From AP-15 sp963790875 (lineage in GTDB: Bacteria > Pseudomonadota > Alphaproteobacteria > ATCC43930 > CGMCC-115725): a DNA stretch of 64,000 nucleotides. The stretch spans positions 186,001 to 250,000 of the forward strand of contig CAWBQT010000023.1 in the NCBI GenBank assembly GCA_963790875.1, given 5' to 3'. A program made the position numbers and the translations under genes. A model generated the notes under the pieces. The model worked only from the letters and a program-made list of their open reading frames with translations, was not told where the DNA came from and did no database searches. Every line of letters begins with the position of its first letter. Within the stretch, counting starts at the first letter, position 1. Shown piece after piece: positions 26,647 to 33,862 of the stretch.

Positions 26647-26706
26647 ACGACCGTACCTTCAGCCGATGGCGGCGCATTGTCAACCTCCAGCGGGGCGGCA
26701 ACGGCG

Positions 26707-27252
26707 ATGATTTCGCCAACTCGGCGCAAGTATATGCGCGACGTTTCGGAACTCGCCTATAGACGGGTTGTCGAGCAGGCGCGGCAACCGGTGTTCTTTG
26801 CCGAATTCGGCGTGCCGGACACGCTTGACGGACGGTTCGAACTAATCTGTCTGCACGCCTTTCTCTATCTTCATCGGCTCAAATTCGAGCGGCCGCGGGC
26901 AAGTGCGCTGGCCCAGGCGTTTTTCGATGCAATGTTTGCCGATCTCGATCGGGCGCTGCGCGAAATGGGCACCAGCGATTTGCGCGTCGGCAGAGAGATC
27001 AAACGTATGGCACAAGGTTTCTACGGGCGGATTCGCGCTTACGAAGAAGGCATCGCCGCGGATGATGCGGTGCTCGGCGCCGCGCTTGCCCGCAACCTCT
27101 TCGGTACCGTCGTGGAACCCTTAGCGCATCTCGCCGCGATGGCCGGCTATGTCCGTCGTGCGGCCGACGATTTGCGCGGCCAACGAGCGGCAGAACTGCT
27201 CGCCGGACGCGTCCGGTTCATCGCCGCAGCACCTGCGGTGGTTCGCCGATGA
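26707..27252 (+). CDS. Ubiquinol-cytochrome c chaperone (Cbp3/UQCC1-like) family protein
   Basis: This protein of about 181 residues matches the Cbp3 (UQCC) family. Core segments are RRVVEQARQPVFFAEFGVPDTLDGRFELICLHAFL, then LKFERPRASALAQAFFDAMFADLDRALREMG, and GREIKRMAQGFYGR with YEEG. In mitochondria Cbp3 assists cytochrome b insertion into the bc1 complex; alphaproteobacterial homologues are assumed to help bc1 assembly. Start choice is weak: ATG 26707 is preferred, with alternatives at 26734 (ATG, beginning MRDVSELAY) and a TTG at 26677. It overlaps the DUF177 gene by ATGA. Confidence 0.85.
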   Translation: MISPTRRKYMRDVSELAYRRVVEQARQPVFFAEFGVPDTLDGRFELICLHAFLYLHRLKFERPRASALAQAFFDAMFADLDRALREMGTSDLRVGREIKRMAQGFYGRIRAYEEGIAADDAVLGAALARNLFGTVVEPLAHLAAMAGYVRRAADDLRGQRAAELLAGRVRFIAAAPAVVRR

Positions 27253-27764
27253 CGGTCCCGACCGCCGAATTCTCGCGTCGCGTGCCGCTCGACGGTCTCG
27301 CTGCCGGCATGTCCCGGCACGGGATTGCAGCGGAGCCGGACGAGCGCGAAGCGCTCGCCGTTCGGTTCGATCTGATCGCGCTCGACCGTTTAGCGGCGAT
27401 GGTGGAACTGCGTCGTCAGGAGAACGGTACCGTCGTGCTGGAGGCGATGTTCGAGGCCGAGTTCGTACAGAGTTGTGTCGTCACTCTCGATCCCGTTCGC
27501 GGCACGATTTCGCAGCGCTTCGCGCTGCGCTACGGTCCGCCGGCGTCCGAGGGGGACACGCCGCCGGCGGCGGATGAGCCGGCGTTCGAGCCGTTCTCCG
27601 GCGACGCCATCGATATCGGCGAGGCCGTCGCGCAGGAGCTCTCTTTGCAGCTGCCGCCATTTCCGCGCCTTCCGGGGGCTACCGTCGAGGTCGACGCCGC
27701 AGTGAATTTTGGCGATCGCGCCTTTGGCGCCTTGGCGGAACGGCGCGGTCGCAAGCCGGGCTGA
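27249..27764 (+). CDS. yceD: DUF177 (YceD-like) protein
   Basis: This 171-residue protein is YceD/DUF177-like. It has EFSRRVPLDGL at the N-terminus, a central strand with MFEAEFVQSCVVTLDPV (the conserved Cys-x-Val-Thr-Leu region) and an acidic EPFSGDAIDIGEAVAQELSLQLPP near the C-terminus. YceD homologues bind or process 23S rRNA in E. coli and plants. It starts within the stop of the upstream chaperone gene (ATGA overlap at 27249-27252). It is followed 112 bp on by rpmF, the usual yceD-rpmF order. Confidence 0.9.
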   Translation: MTVPTAEFSRRVPLDGLAAGMSRHGIAAEPDEREALAVRFDLIALDRLAAMVELRRQENGTVVLEAMFEAEFVQSCVVTLDPVRGTISQRFALRYGPPASEGDTPPAADEPAFEPFSGDAIDIGEAVAQELSLQLPPFPRLPGATVEVDAAVNFGDRAFGALAERRGRKPG

Positions 27765-27876
27765 GGCGGGGCAATCGGCAACGAACCGCGGGAACCCGCT
27801 TCGTTGTTGCCGTCGCCGCAGATTTGGGCTTATTACCGGCTTTCTCTGTCATGCCGTTTCAGAACGCGGGTCCTCC

Positions 27877-28065
27877 ATGGCCGTTCCGAAGAAGAAAACG
27901 TCGCCATCCCGTCGCAACATGCGGCGTTCGCATCATGCGCTGAAGCCGGCGGCGTATGGCGAATGTCCGAATTGCGGGGAATTGAAGCGACCGCATCACC
28001 TTTGCCCGTCATGCGGATACTACGACGGCCGCGAGATCGCGGCACCGCGCCCCGAGACAGCCTGA
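27877..28065 (+). CDS. rpmF: 50S ribosomal protein L32
   Basis: This 62-residue protein begins MAVPKKKTSPSRRNMRRSHH, the hallmark of L32, and has a zinc ribbon C-x2-C-x12-C-x2-C (CPNCG and CPSCG), the zinc-binding form. The C-terminal residues after DGREIA are extra. It is in the classical yceD-rpmF-plsX-fabH gene order of bacterial fatty acid clusters. The ATG at 27877 lies 8 bases after a weak CTCC/GGTCC region; the frame further upstream is not family sequence. Confidence 0.97.
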   Translation: MAVPKKKTSPSRRNMRRSHHALKPAAYGECPNCGELKRPHHLCPSCGYYDGREIAAPRPETA

Positions 28066-28096
28066 GCAACCGGCGCCGGCGCGGAGGCCGCGCAAG

Positions 28097-29143
28097 GTGA
28101 GCGAAGAGATCAAAATCGCGCTTGACGCGATGGGTGGCGACCAGGCGCCGGCGATGGTGCTGTACGGCGCCGATCTGGCGCTCGGCCGGGCGCCAGATCT
28201 GCGCTTCTCGATCTTCGGGGCGGAAGGCGCGATAGTTCCGCTGTTGGCGAAACTGCCGCATCTCGCGGCCACGGCGGCGCTGCATCCTACGAGTGAGGTC
28301 ATCTCGAGCGACGCCAAGCCGTCGCTGGCGTTGCGCACCGGCCGGCGCTCGAGCATGCGGCTGGCGATCGATGCGGTGGCCGAAGGGCAGGTCGACGGGG
28401 TCGTCTCCGCCGGCAACACCGGCGCATTGATGGCGATGGCCAAGTTCGTCCTGAAGACCTTGCCCGGCATCGACCGGCCAGCGATCGCGTCGCTTTTCCC
28501 GACCCGGCGGGGCGAGAGCGTGATGCTGGACCTCGGCGCCAATGTCGACTGCGATGCCGACAATCTGGTGCAGTTCGCGCTGATGGGCGATGTCTTTGCG
28601 CGAACCGTGCTCGGTCTTGTTGAGCCGACGGTCGGCTTGCTCAATGTCGGATCGGAGGACCTGAAGGGCAACGACGTCGTACGCCGCGCCAGCGCGAGAC
28701 TGCGCGGAGCGATGACGCCGATCCGCTTTCACGGCTTTGTCGAGGGCGACGATATCGCCGCCGGAACCGTCGATGTCGTCGTCACCGACGGGTTTACCGG
28801 CAATATCGCGCTGAAGACGGCCGAGGGCACGGCAAAGCTGTTCAGCGAGTTCCTCGAGGAGGCGTTTCGCCACTCGCCGTTGGCGCGATTAGGCTACCTG
28901 TTCGCGCGCGGCCCGCTGCGCAAGCTGCGGATGCGGGTCGATCCGCGCCGGTACAATGGCGCGATTTTTCTCGGCTTGAACGGGATTGCGGTCAAGAGCC
29001 ACGGCTCGGCCGATGCCCTCGGCTTCGCCAACGCGATCGGCGTCGCGGTCGACATGATGACGCACGGCTTTCTCGACAAGATTCGTGGCGATCTCGCCCG
29101 TCTCAACACAGCATCGACAGCGCCGCAGCCGGCGGCTCAGTAG
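28097..29143 (+). CDS. plsX: Phosphate acyltransferase PlsX
   Basis: This 348-residue enzyme makes acyl-phosphate from acyl-ACP for phospholipid synthesis. Typical segments are KIALDAMGGDQAP at the N-terminus, the central SAGNTGALMAMAKF, DLGANVDCDADNLVQFALMG, and VVTDGFTGNIALKTAEG near the C-terminus. The GTG start follows AAGGTGA 31 bp after rpmF. It is co-directional with fabH, 6 bp away. Confidence 0.97.
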   Translation: MSEEIKIALDAMGGDQAPAMVLYGADLALGRAPDLRFSIFGAEGAIVPLLAKLPHLAATAALHPTSEVISSDAKPSLALRTGRRSSMRLAIDAVAEGQVDGVVSAGNTGALMAMAKFVLKTLPGIDRPAIASLFPTRRGESVMLDLGANVDCDADNLVQFALMGDVFARTVLGLVEPTVGLLNVGSEDLKGNDVVRRASARLRGAMTPIRFHGFVEGDDIAAGTVDVVVTDGFTGNIALKTAEGTAKLFSEFLEEAFRHSPLARLGYLFARGPLRKLRMRVDPRRYNGAIFLGLNGIAVKSHGSADALGFANAIGVAVDMMTHGFLDKIRGDLARLNTASTAPQPAAQ

Positions 29144-29149
29144 CCGCCG

Positions 29150-30124
29150 ATGACGGCACTGCGATCCCAGATCGCCGGTTGCGGTGCCTACCTGCCGGAG
29201 CGGATCGTCACCAATGACGAGCTCGCCGGCCGGCTTGACACCTCAGACGGATGGATTCGGCAGCGCACCGGTATCCGCGAGCGGCGAATCGCCGATCCGC
29301 AAGAGCTGACCTCCGATCTCGCGGTGCATGCGGCCAAGCAGGCGCTCGAACGCGCCGGCATGCGCGGCGACGAGGTCGATCTTCTCGTCCTTGCCACCGC
29401 GACACCCGATAACACCTTTCCGGCGACCGCGGCGCGGGTGCAGGCGCGGCTCCAAATGACGCGAGGCGCCGCTTTCGACGTACAGGCCGTATGCGCCGGG
29501 TTCATCTTTGCGCTGTCGATTGCCGACAATGCCTTGCGCGGCGGCCAGGCGCGGACCGCCCTGGTGGTCGGGGCCGAAACCTTCTCGAGGATTCTGGACT
29601 GGGACGATCGCGGCACCTGCGTCCTATTCGGCGACGGCGCCGGCGCCCTGGTATTGCGTGCGGTAGCGCTCGCCGACGCCGACCGTCGCTACATCCTCTC
29701 GAACCATCTGCATTCGGATGGCGCGCAATACGACATCCTCTATGTCGACGGGGGGCCGTCTTCGTCGCACAGCACCGGTCTGTTGCGGATGGAAGGCCGC
29801 GAGGTGTTCCGTCAAGCCGTGCAGCACCTCAGCGACGTCGTGGACGAGGCGCTGGCGGCAAATAACCTAACCGCCGCGGATCTCGACTGGTTGGTGCCGC
29901 ATCAGGCCAACCGCCGGATCATCGACGGCGTTGGGCGCAAGCTCGGACTGCCGCCTGAAAAGGTCGTTGTCACCATCGACCGCCATGCCAATACCTCTGC
30001 CGCATCGATCCCGTTAGCACTCGACGAAGCGGTCGTTGACGGGCGGATCAAGCCGGGTGATCTCGTGCTGATGGAAGCGCTGGGCGGCGGGTTGAGCTGG
30101 GGCGCGAGCCTCGTGCGCTGGTAG
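29150..30124 (+). CDS. fabH: 3-oxoacyl-[ACP] synthase III
   Basis: This 324-residue KASIII catalyses the first condensation of acetyl-CoA with malonyl-ACP. The triad is complete: Cys115 in VQAVCAGF, His in VPHQANRRI near residue 249 and Asn in DRHANTSAAS near 279. GDGAGALVL also matches. It begins 6 bp after plsX and is followed by ihfA, so the initiation of fatty acid synthesis and IHF share a transcript. Confidence 0.97.
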   Translation: MTALRSQIAGCGAYLPERIVTNDELAGRLDTSDGWIRQRTGIRERRIADPQELTSDLAVHAAKQALERAGMRGDEVDLLVLATATPDNTFPATAARVQARLQMTRGAAFDVQAVCAGFIFALSIADNALRGGQARTALVVGAETFSRILDWDDRGTCVLFGDGAGALVLRAVALADADRRYILSNHLHSDGAQYDILYVDGGPSSSHSTGLLRMEGREVFRQAVQHLSDVVDEALAANNLTAADLDWLVPHQANRRIIDGVGRKLGLPPEKVVVTIDRHANTSAASIPLALDEAVVDGRIKPGDLVLMEALGGGLSWGASLVRW

Positions 30125-30213
30125 GTTTGCGCGGTTTAGTTGCAGGACAAGCTTCCGGGAATTTGACGCGGCTTTCGCAGCCGGCTAACCTCGGGCCAAA
30201 GCGGGAGGGCTTC

Positions 30214-30567
30214 ATGACGGTTACTCGCGCTCAGCTCAGCGAAGAAGTCTATAGAAGGGTGGGATTGTCGCGTATCGAATCGGCGGAGCTGGTCGAATCG
30301 GTTATAGCGGAAATCTCGGGTGCCCTCGAACGCGGCGAGATGGTCAAGATTTCTTCTTTCGGCAGCTTTGCGGTTCGCCAGAAGGGTCGGCGCATCGGCC
30401 GCAATCCCAAAACGGGTCAGGAAGTGCCGATCAGCCCTCGTCGCGTCTTGGTGTTCCGCGCCTCGCACGCTCTCAAAGATCAGATAAACCAGGGCCTTGC
30501 GGAATCGGGCAACGGCGCCGGCTCGGACCAAATGGCGACGGCGGCGGCGAAGGGACCGTCGGCCTGA
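30214..30567 (+). CDS. ihfA: Integration host factor alpha subunit
   Basis: This 117-residue HU/IHF-fold protein has KISSFGSFAVRQKGRRIGRNPKTG followed by QEVPISPRRVLVFRAS. The arm with RNPKTG and the Pro that intercalates in the minor groove are conserved. The C-terminal 20 residues (NGAGSDQMATAAAKGPSA) are extra low-complexity tail. ATG at 30214 has a GGGAGGG ribosome site 5-6 bases upstream; the open frame from 30127 is not homologous. IHF-alpha is the usual partner of IHF-beta in DNA bending. Confidence 0.95.
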   Translation: MTVTRAQLSEEVYRRVGLSRIESAELVESVIAEISGALERGEMVKISSFGSFAVRQKGRRIGRNPKTGQEVPISPRRVLVFRASHALKDQINQGLAESGNGAGSDQMATAAAKGPSA

Positions 30568-30568
30568 T

Positions 30569-31042
30569 GTGACGCGAGCAGGCGAGACTGAGGCAGACCG
30601 GCGTCACGACAAATCGGCCGCGGCATTCCGCACGACCGGCGAGGCGGCCAAAGAACTCGACGTGCCGGCCCATGTGCTGCGCTTTTGGGAATCGAAATTT
30701 CCGCAAGTCCGGCCGTTGAAGCGCGGCGGCGGCCGCCGTTACTACCGTCAGGAGGACATCGACCTCCTGCGGCGCATCCGGGAATGCCTCTACCAGGAGG
30801 GGTATACGATCCGCGGTGTGCAAAAGCTGCTCGGCGGGCGTGTGCCGCGTGGCCGCGAACCGCTGTCGTCGCCAGCCGAAGCGGCACCGCGGGACAGACG
30901 GCTTGCCTTACGGTCGGACGACGGAGCCGCGCCCGCGGCCGACATTGCGCCCTCGCGGGCGGCGCTGCGTGCCGCGCTTGTCGAGGTGCGGGGCGAACTC
31001 CTGCGCATCCGCGCCCTGCTCGACGAACTGATGCCGCGCTGA
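30569..31042 (+). CDS. MerR family transcriptional regulator
   Basis: This 157-residue regulator has a MerR-type winged helix: FRTTGEAAKELDVPAHVLRFWESKFPQVRP followed by the RGGGRRYYRQEDIDLLRRIRECLYQEGYTIRG wing. The C-terminal half is Ala/Pro/Arg-rich, then a helical tail (AALVEVRGELLRIRALLDEL) that could dimerise. No metal-binding Cys set is present. It follows ihfA immediately: the GTG at 30569 lies 1 base after the ihfA stop. This ihfA-merR pair is widespread in alphaproteobacteria. Effector unknown. Confidence 0.88.
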   Translation: MTRAGETEADRRHDKSAAAFRTTGEAAKELDVPAHVLRFWESKFPQVRPLKRGGGRRYYRQEDIDLLRRIRECLYQEGYTIRGVQKLLGGRVPRGREPLSSPAEAAPRDRRLALRSDDGAAPAADIAPSRAALRAALVEVRGELLRIRALLDELMPR

Positions 31043-31124
31043 CGCGGCGGCGCAGCGCGTCGTCGGCCGGTTGCGTCGGTGGGCGCGGGTACCTATGATA
31101 CAGTTGCGGCTGGATCGCCCCGGT

Positions 31125-31201
31125 CGGAGCGTAGCGCAGTCTGGTAGCGCATCAGCATGGGGTGCTGGGGGTCGTGAGTTCGAATCTCACCGCTCCGACC
31201 A
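31125..31201 (+). tRNA. tRNA-Pro (anticodon GGG)
   Basis: The 77-base gene folds as a cloverleaf. The acceptor CGGAGCG pairs with CGCTCCG. The D stem is GCGC-GCGC. The anticodon stem TCAGC/GCTGG has the loop ATGGGGT (anticodon GGG). The T arm is GTGAG-TTCGAAT-CTCAC, followed by discriminator A and an encoded CCA end at 31199-31201. It lies between merR and the deacetylase gene, whose upstream open frame runs through it and is not used. Confidence 0.97.
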
Positions 31202-31250
31202 ATTCCGCCGCCTCTCCGACGGCTACCGCGCGGACGAGAAGGAAATCGCG

Positions 31251-32153
31251 ATGAATGCCGGCAAGCCCGATCTCGAACCCTGGCAGTGGCCCGAGGGGGA
31301 GTGGCGCCGCCGGGTCGACCGCGTCCGTGCCGGGCGGCGGCTGCGGCCGGCGGAATGGCCGGGCGACGCCCGTTGCGCGGTGGCGTTGTCGTTCGACAGC
31401 GATCACGAGACCAGCGATCTGCGCGACGGCGGCAATTCGATCGGCCGCCTCGCCTGGGGGCAGTACGGCAGTCGCGTCGGCGTGCCGAGAATACTGCGGC
31501 TGCTCGAGAAACATACGGTCGAGGCCAGTTTTTACGTGCCGGCCGTGACCGCGCTGCTGCATCCCGACGAACAGCGCCGCGTTGTGGCGGAAGGCCACGA
31601 GATCGGCATCCACGGCTGGATCCATGAACTGAATTCGGTTCTGCCTTACGAGGCGGAGCGCGATCTGATGCAGCGCTCGGCGGATGCGCTCGAAAAGATT
31701 GTCGGCGTGCGGCCGGTCGGCCTGCGCACCCCGTCATGGGATTTCAGTCGGCACACCTTGCAAATCGAGCAAGAAATGGGCCTCGCCTATGACTCGTCGC
31801 TGATGTCCGATGAAGACTGCTACGAATTGCTGCTCGACGGCGAAGCCACCGGCGTCGTCGAATTGCCGGTCGAATGGGTGCGAGACGATGCCGTCTATTT
31901 CATGATGAACCGTTTTCAGTCATTGCGCCCGTATACGCCGCCGCAGGATGTCTTTGACATCTTTCGTCGCGAGTTCGACGCGGCCTATGAAGAACGCGGC
32001 CTGTTTCAGCTGACGATGCACCCGCACATAATCGGCTACCGCTCGCGCATCTGGATCCTTGAAGAGATCATTCGCCACGCCAAGGCGCACAAGGACGTAT
32101 GGTTCGCCACCCACGCCCGGGTGGTCGAGTGGGCGAAGCGCCACGCGGCGTGA
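31251..32153 (+). CDS. Polysaccharide deacetylase (NodB-like) family protein
   Basis: This 300-residue protein has a NodB-like metal-dependent deacetylase barrel. SFDSDHET carries the first Asp motif, HEIGIHGWIHE gives the His-x(3-4)-His pair, LRTPSWDFS is the substrate groove, and LTMHPHIIGY holds the catalytic His. It resembles the allantoinase/PuuE-like group (peptidoglycan-type deacetylases often lack such length), so the substrate could be an N-formyl or acylamide small molecule. The ATG at 31251 was picked because of GAAGGAAATCGCG upstream and because the family start falls here; the longer frame overlaps tRNA-Pro. It is followed by era with a GTGA overlap. Confidence 0.88.
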   Translation: MNAGKPDLEPWQWPEGEWRRRVDRVRAGRRLRPAEWPGDARCAVALSFDSDHETSDLRDGGNSIGRLAWGQYGSRVGVPRILRLLEKHTVEASFYVPAVTALLHPDEQRRVVAEGHEIGIHGWIHELNSVLPYEAERDLMQRSADALEKIVGVRPVGLRTPSWDFSRHTLQIEQEMGLAYDSSLMSDEDCYELLLDGEATGVVELPVEWVRDDAVYFMMNRFQSLRPYTPPQDVFDIFRREFDAAYEERGLFQLTMHPHIIGYRSRIWILEEIIRHAKAHKDVWFATHARVVEWAKRHAA

Positions 32154-33082
32154 GCGCGCCGGCTGCCGGTGTCGACGCGGCTTCATCCGTAAAGACGAGT
32201 TGCGGCTATGTCGCCTTGATCGGCGCGCCGAACGCCGGCAAGTCGACCCTGCTCAATCGACTGGTCGGGCGCAAACTGGCGATTGTCACGCCGAAGGCGC
32301 AGACGACGCGCAGTCGGCTGCTCGGGATTGCCATCGAAGGCTCGGCGCAGATCGTCTATGTCGACACGCCCGGCATATTCGCGCCGCGCCGCCGGCTCGA
32401 CCGGGCGATGGTGGCGGCCGCCTGGTCCGGGGCCCAGGACGCCGACGAGACGGTGCTGCTGGTCGACGCGACGCGCGCCGTCGACGGCGATACGCGGCGC
32501 ATTCTCGATCGCCTGGCCGAGCGCGGCCGTCCGATGATCCTCGCGCTCAACAAGATCGATCGGATGCGCCGCGAAAACCTGCTCGGCCTCGCCGCGACGC
32601 TGTCGAAGGAAGGCGCTTTCGATCCGGTGTTCATGCTCTCGGGTCTCAACGGCGATGGCGTGGCCGACCTGAAGCGACATCTCGCCGGCGTCTTGCCGCC
32701 GGGTCCGTGGCTCTTCCCGAAAGACCAGATGTCGGACGCGCCGGAGCGCCTGCTCGCGGCCGAAATCACCCGCGAGCAGGTGTTTCTGCAGCTGCATGAC
32801 GAACTGCCCTACGCCTCGACGGTCGAGACCGAGCGCTGGCAGGACAGGGCCGACGGCAGCGCCCGGATCGAGCAGACGATCTATGTCCAGCGGCCGGCGC
32901 AGCGGGCGATCGTGCTCGGCGCCGGCGGCGAGCGGATCAAGGCGATCGGCGCCCGCGCCCGGCGCGAAATCGAGCGTCTATTGGAACGGCCGGTGCACCT
33001 GTTTTTGTTCGTCAAAGTGCGCGAGAACTGGGTCGACGATCGCGAGCGGTTCGAAGCACTCGGCCTCGATTACTCCGCCTGA
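32150..33082 (+). CDS. era: GTPase Era
   Basis: This 310-residue protein has the G-protein motifs G1 GAPNAGKST, G3 DTPG and G4 NKID, and a G2 Thr in QTTRSR. A C-terminal KH domain includes ILGAGGERIKAIGARARREIE. Era binds 16S rRNA during 30S assembly. The GTG at 32150 overlaps the upstream deacetylase stop in GTGA and gives a short N-terminal tail; an in-frame start further upstream at 32099 is less likely. It is followed by recO, the usual order; rnc is not next to it. Confidence 0.96.
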   Translation: MSAPAAGVDAASSVKTSCGYVALIGAPNAGKSTLLNRLVGRKLAIVTPKAQTTRSRLLGIAIEGSAQIVYVDTPGIFAPRRRLDRAMVAAAWSGAQDADETVLLVDATRAVDGDTRRILDRLAERGRPMILALNKIDRMRRENLLGLAATLSKEGAFDPVFMLSGLNGDGVADLKRHLAGVLPPGPWLFPKDQMSDAPERLLAAEITREQVFLQLHDELPYASTVETERWQDRADGSARIEQTIYVQRPAQRAIVLGAGGERIKAIGARARREIERLLERPVHLFLFVKVRENWVDDRERFEALGLDYSA

Positions 33083-33096
33083 TTTTGGTGGGCCTG

Positions 33097-33837
33097 ATGC
33101 AGTGGGCCGATGACGGGTTTGTCATCGCCGTGCGGCGGCACGGCGAAAACGCGGCCATCGTCGAGCTGTTGACCCGCGCGCACGGCCGGCATCTGGGGCT
33201 GATCCGCGGCGGACAGGCGCCGAATCGGCGCTCGGTGTTGCAGCCGGGCAACGAGGTTGCCGCGGTGTGGCGCGGCCGGTTGTCGGAGCACCTCGGCACC
33301 GTCAGCTGTGAATTGCTGCGGGCTCATGCCGCCCGCTTTCTCGACGATCCGGACCGGTTGGCGGCGCTCGCGTCGGCGACGGCGCTGCTCGCCGTCACCT
33401 TGCCCGAGCGCGAGCCGCATACCGATGTGTTTGCGGCCTTTGCACTGCTGCTCGAGGCCCTCGATTCGGCGCTCGGCTGGCCGGCGCGATATGTCGACTG
33501 GGAGTGCGGCCTGCTCGCGGCACTCGGCTTCGGGCTCGATCTGACTCGCTGTGCCGCGACAGGTGCTGCCGGCGATCTCGCCTATGTCTCGCCCCGCACC
33601 GGCCGCGCCGTGTCGCGCGAAGCGGGCCGGCCGCATCATGACAAGTTGTTGCCATTGCCCGAGTTTTTGTGGCGCCCGGCGGCCGCGGGCATGGGCGACA
33701 TCGCGCTTGGCCTGGTATTGACGGGGCATTTCTTGCGGCGCCATGTGCTGCTGCCGCAGGGCCGGAGCCTGCCGGCGGCGCGCATGCGGCTCGCCGAGCG
33801 AATGCGGCCCAAACCGACGGCTGATACGATCGATTGA
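33097..33837 (+). CDS. recO: DNA repair protein RecO
   Basis: This 246-residue protein has the RecO N-terminal OB fold (MQWADDGFVIAVRRHGENAAIVELLTRAHGRHLGLIRGG) and a C-terminal helical domain (YVDWECGLLAALGFGLDLTRCAATG). RecO loads RecA through RecR in gap repair. ATG 33097 starts 14 bp after the era stop; an in-frame TTG at 33085 is an alternative. Location era-recO is conserved in alphaproteobacteria. Confidence 0.93.
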   Translation: MQWADDGFVIAVRRHGENAAIVELLTRAHGRHLGLIRGGQAPNRRSVLQPGNEVAAVWRGRLSEHLGTVSCELLRAHAARFLDDPDRLAALASATALLAVTLPEREPHTDVFAAFALLLEALDSALGWPARYVDWECGLLAALGFGLDLTRCAATGAAGDLAYVSPRTGRAVSREAGRPHHDKLLPLPEFLWRPAAAGMGDIALGLVLTGHFLRRHVLLPQGRSLPAARMRLAERMRPKPTADTID

Positions 33838-33862
33838 GCGACAATTTGAGGTGCTTTGCCCG

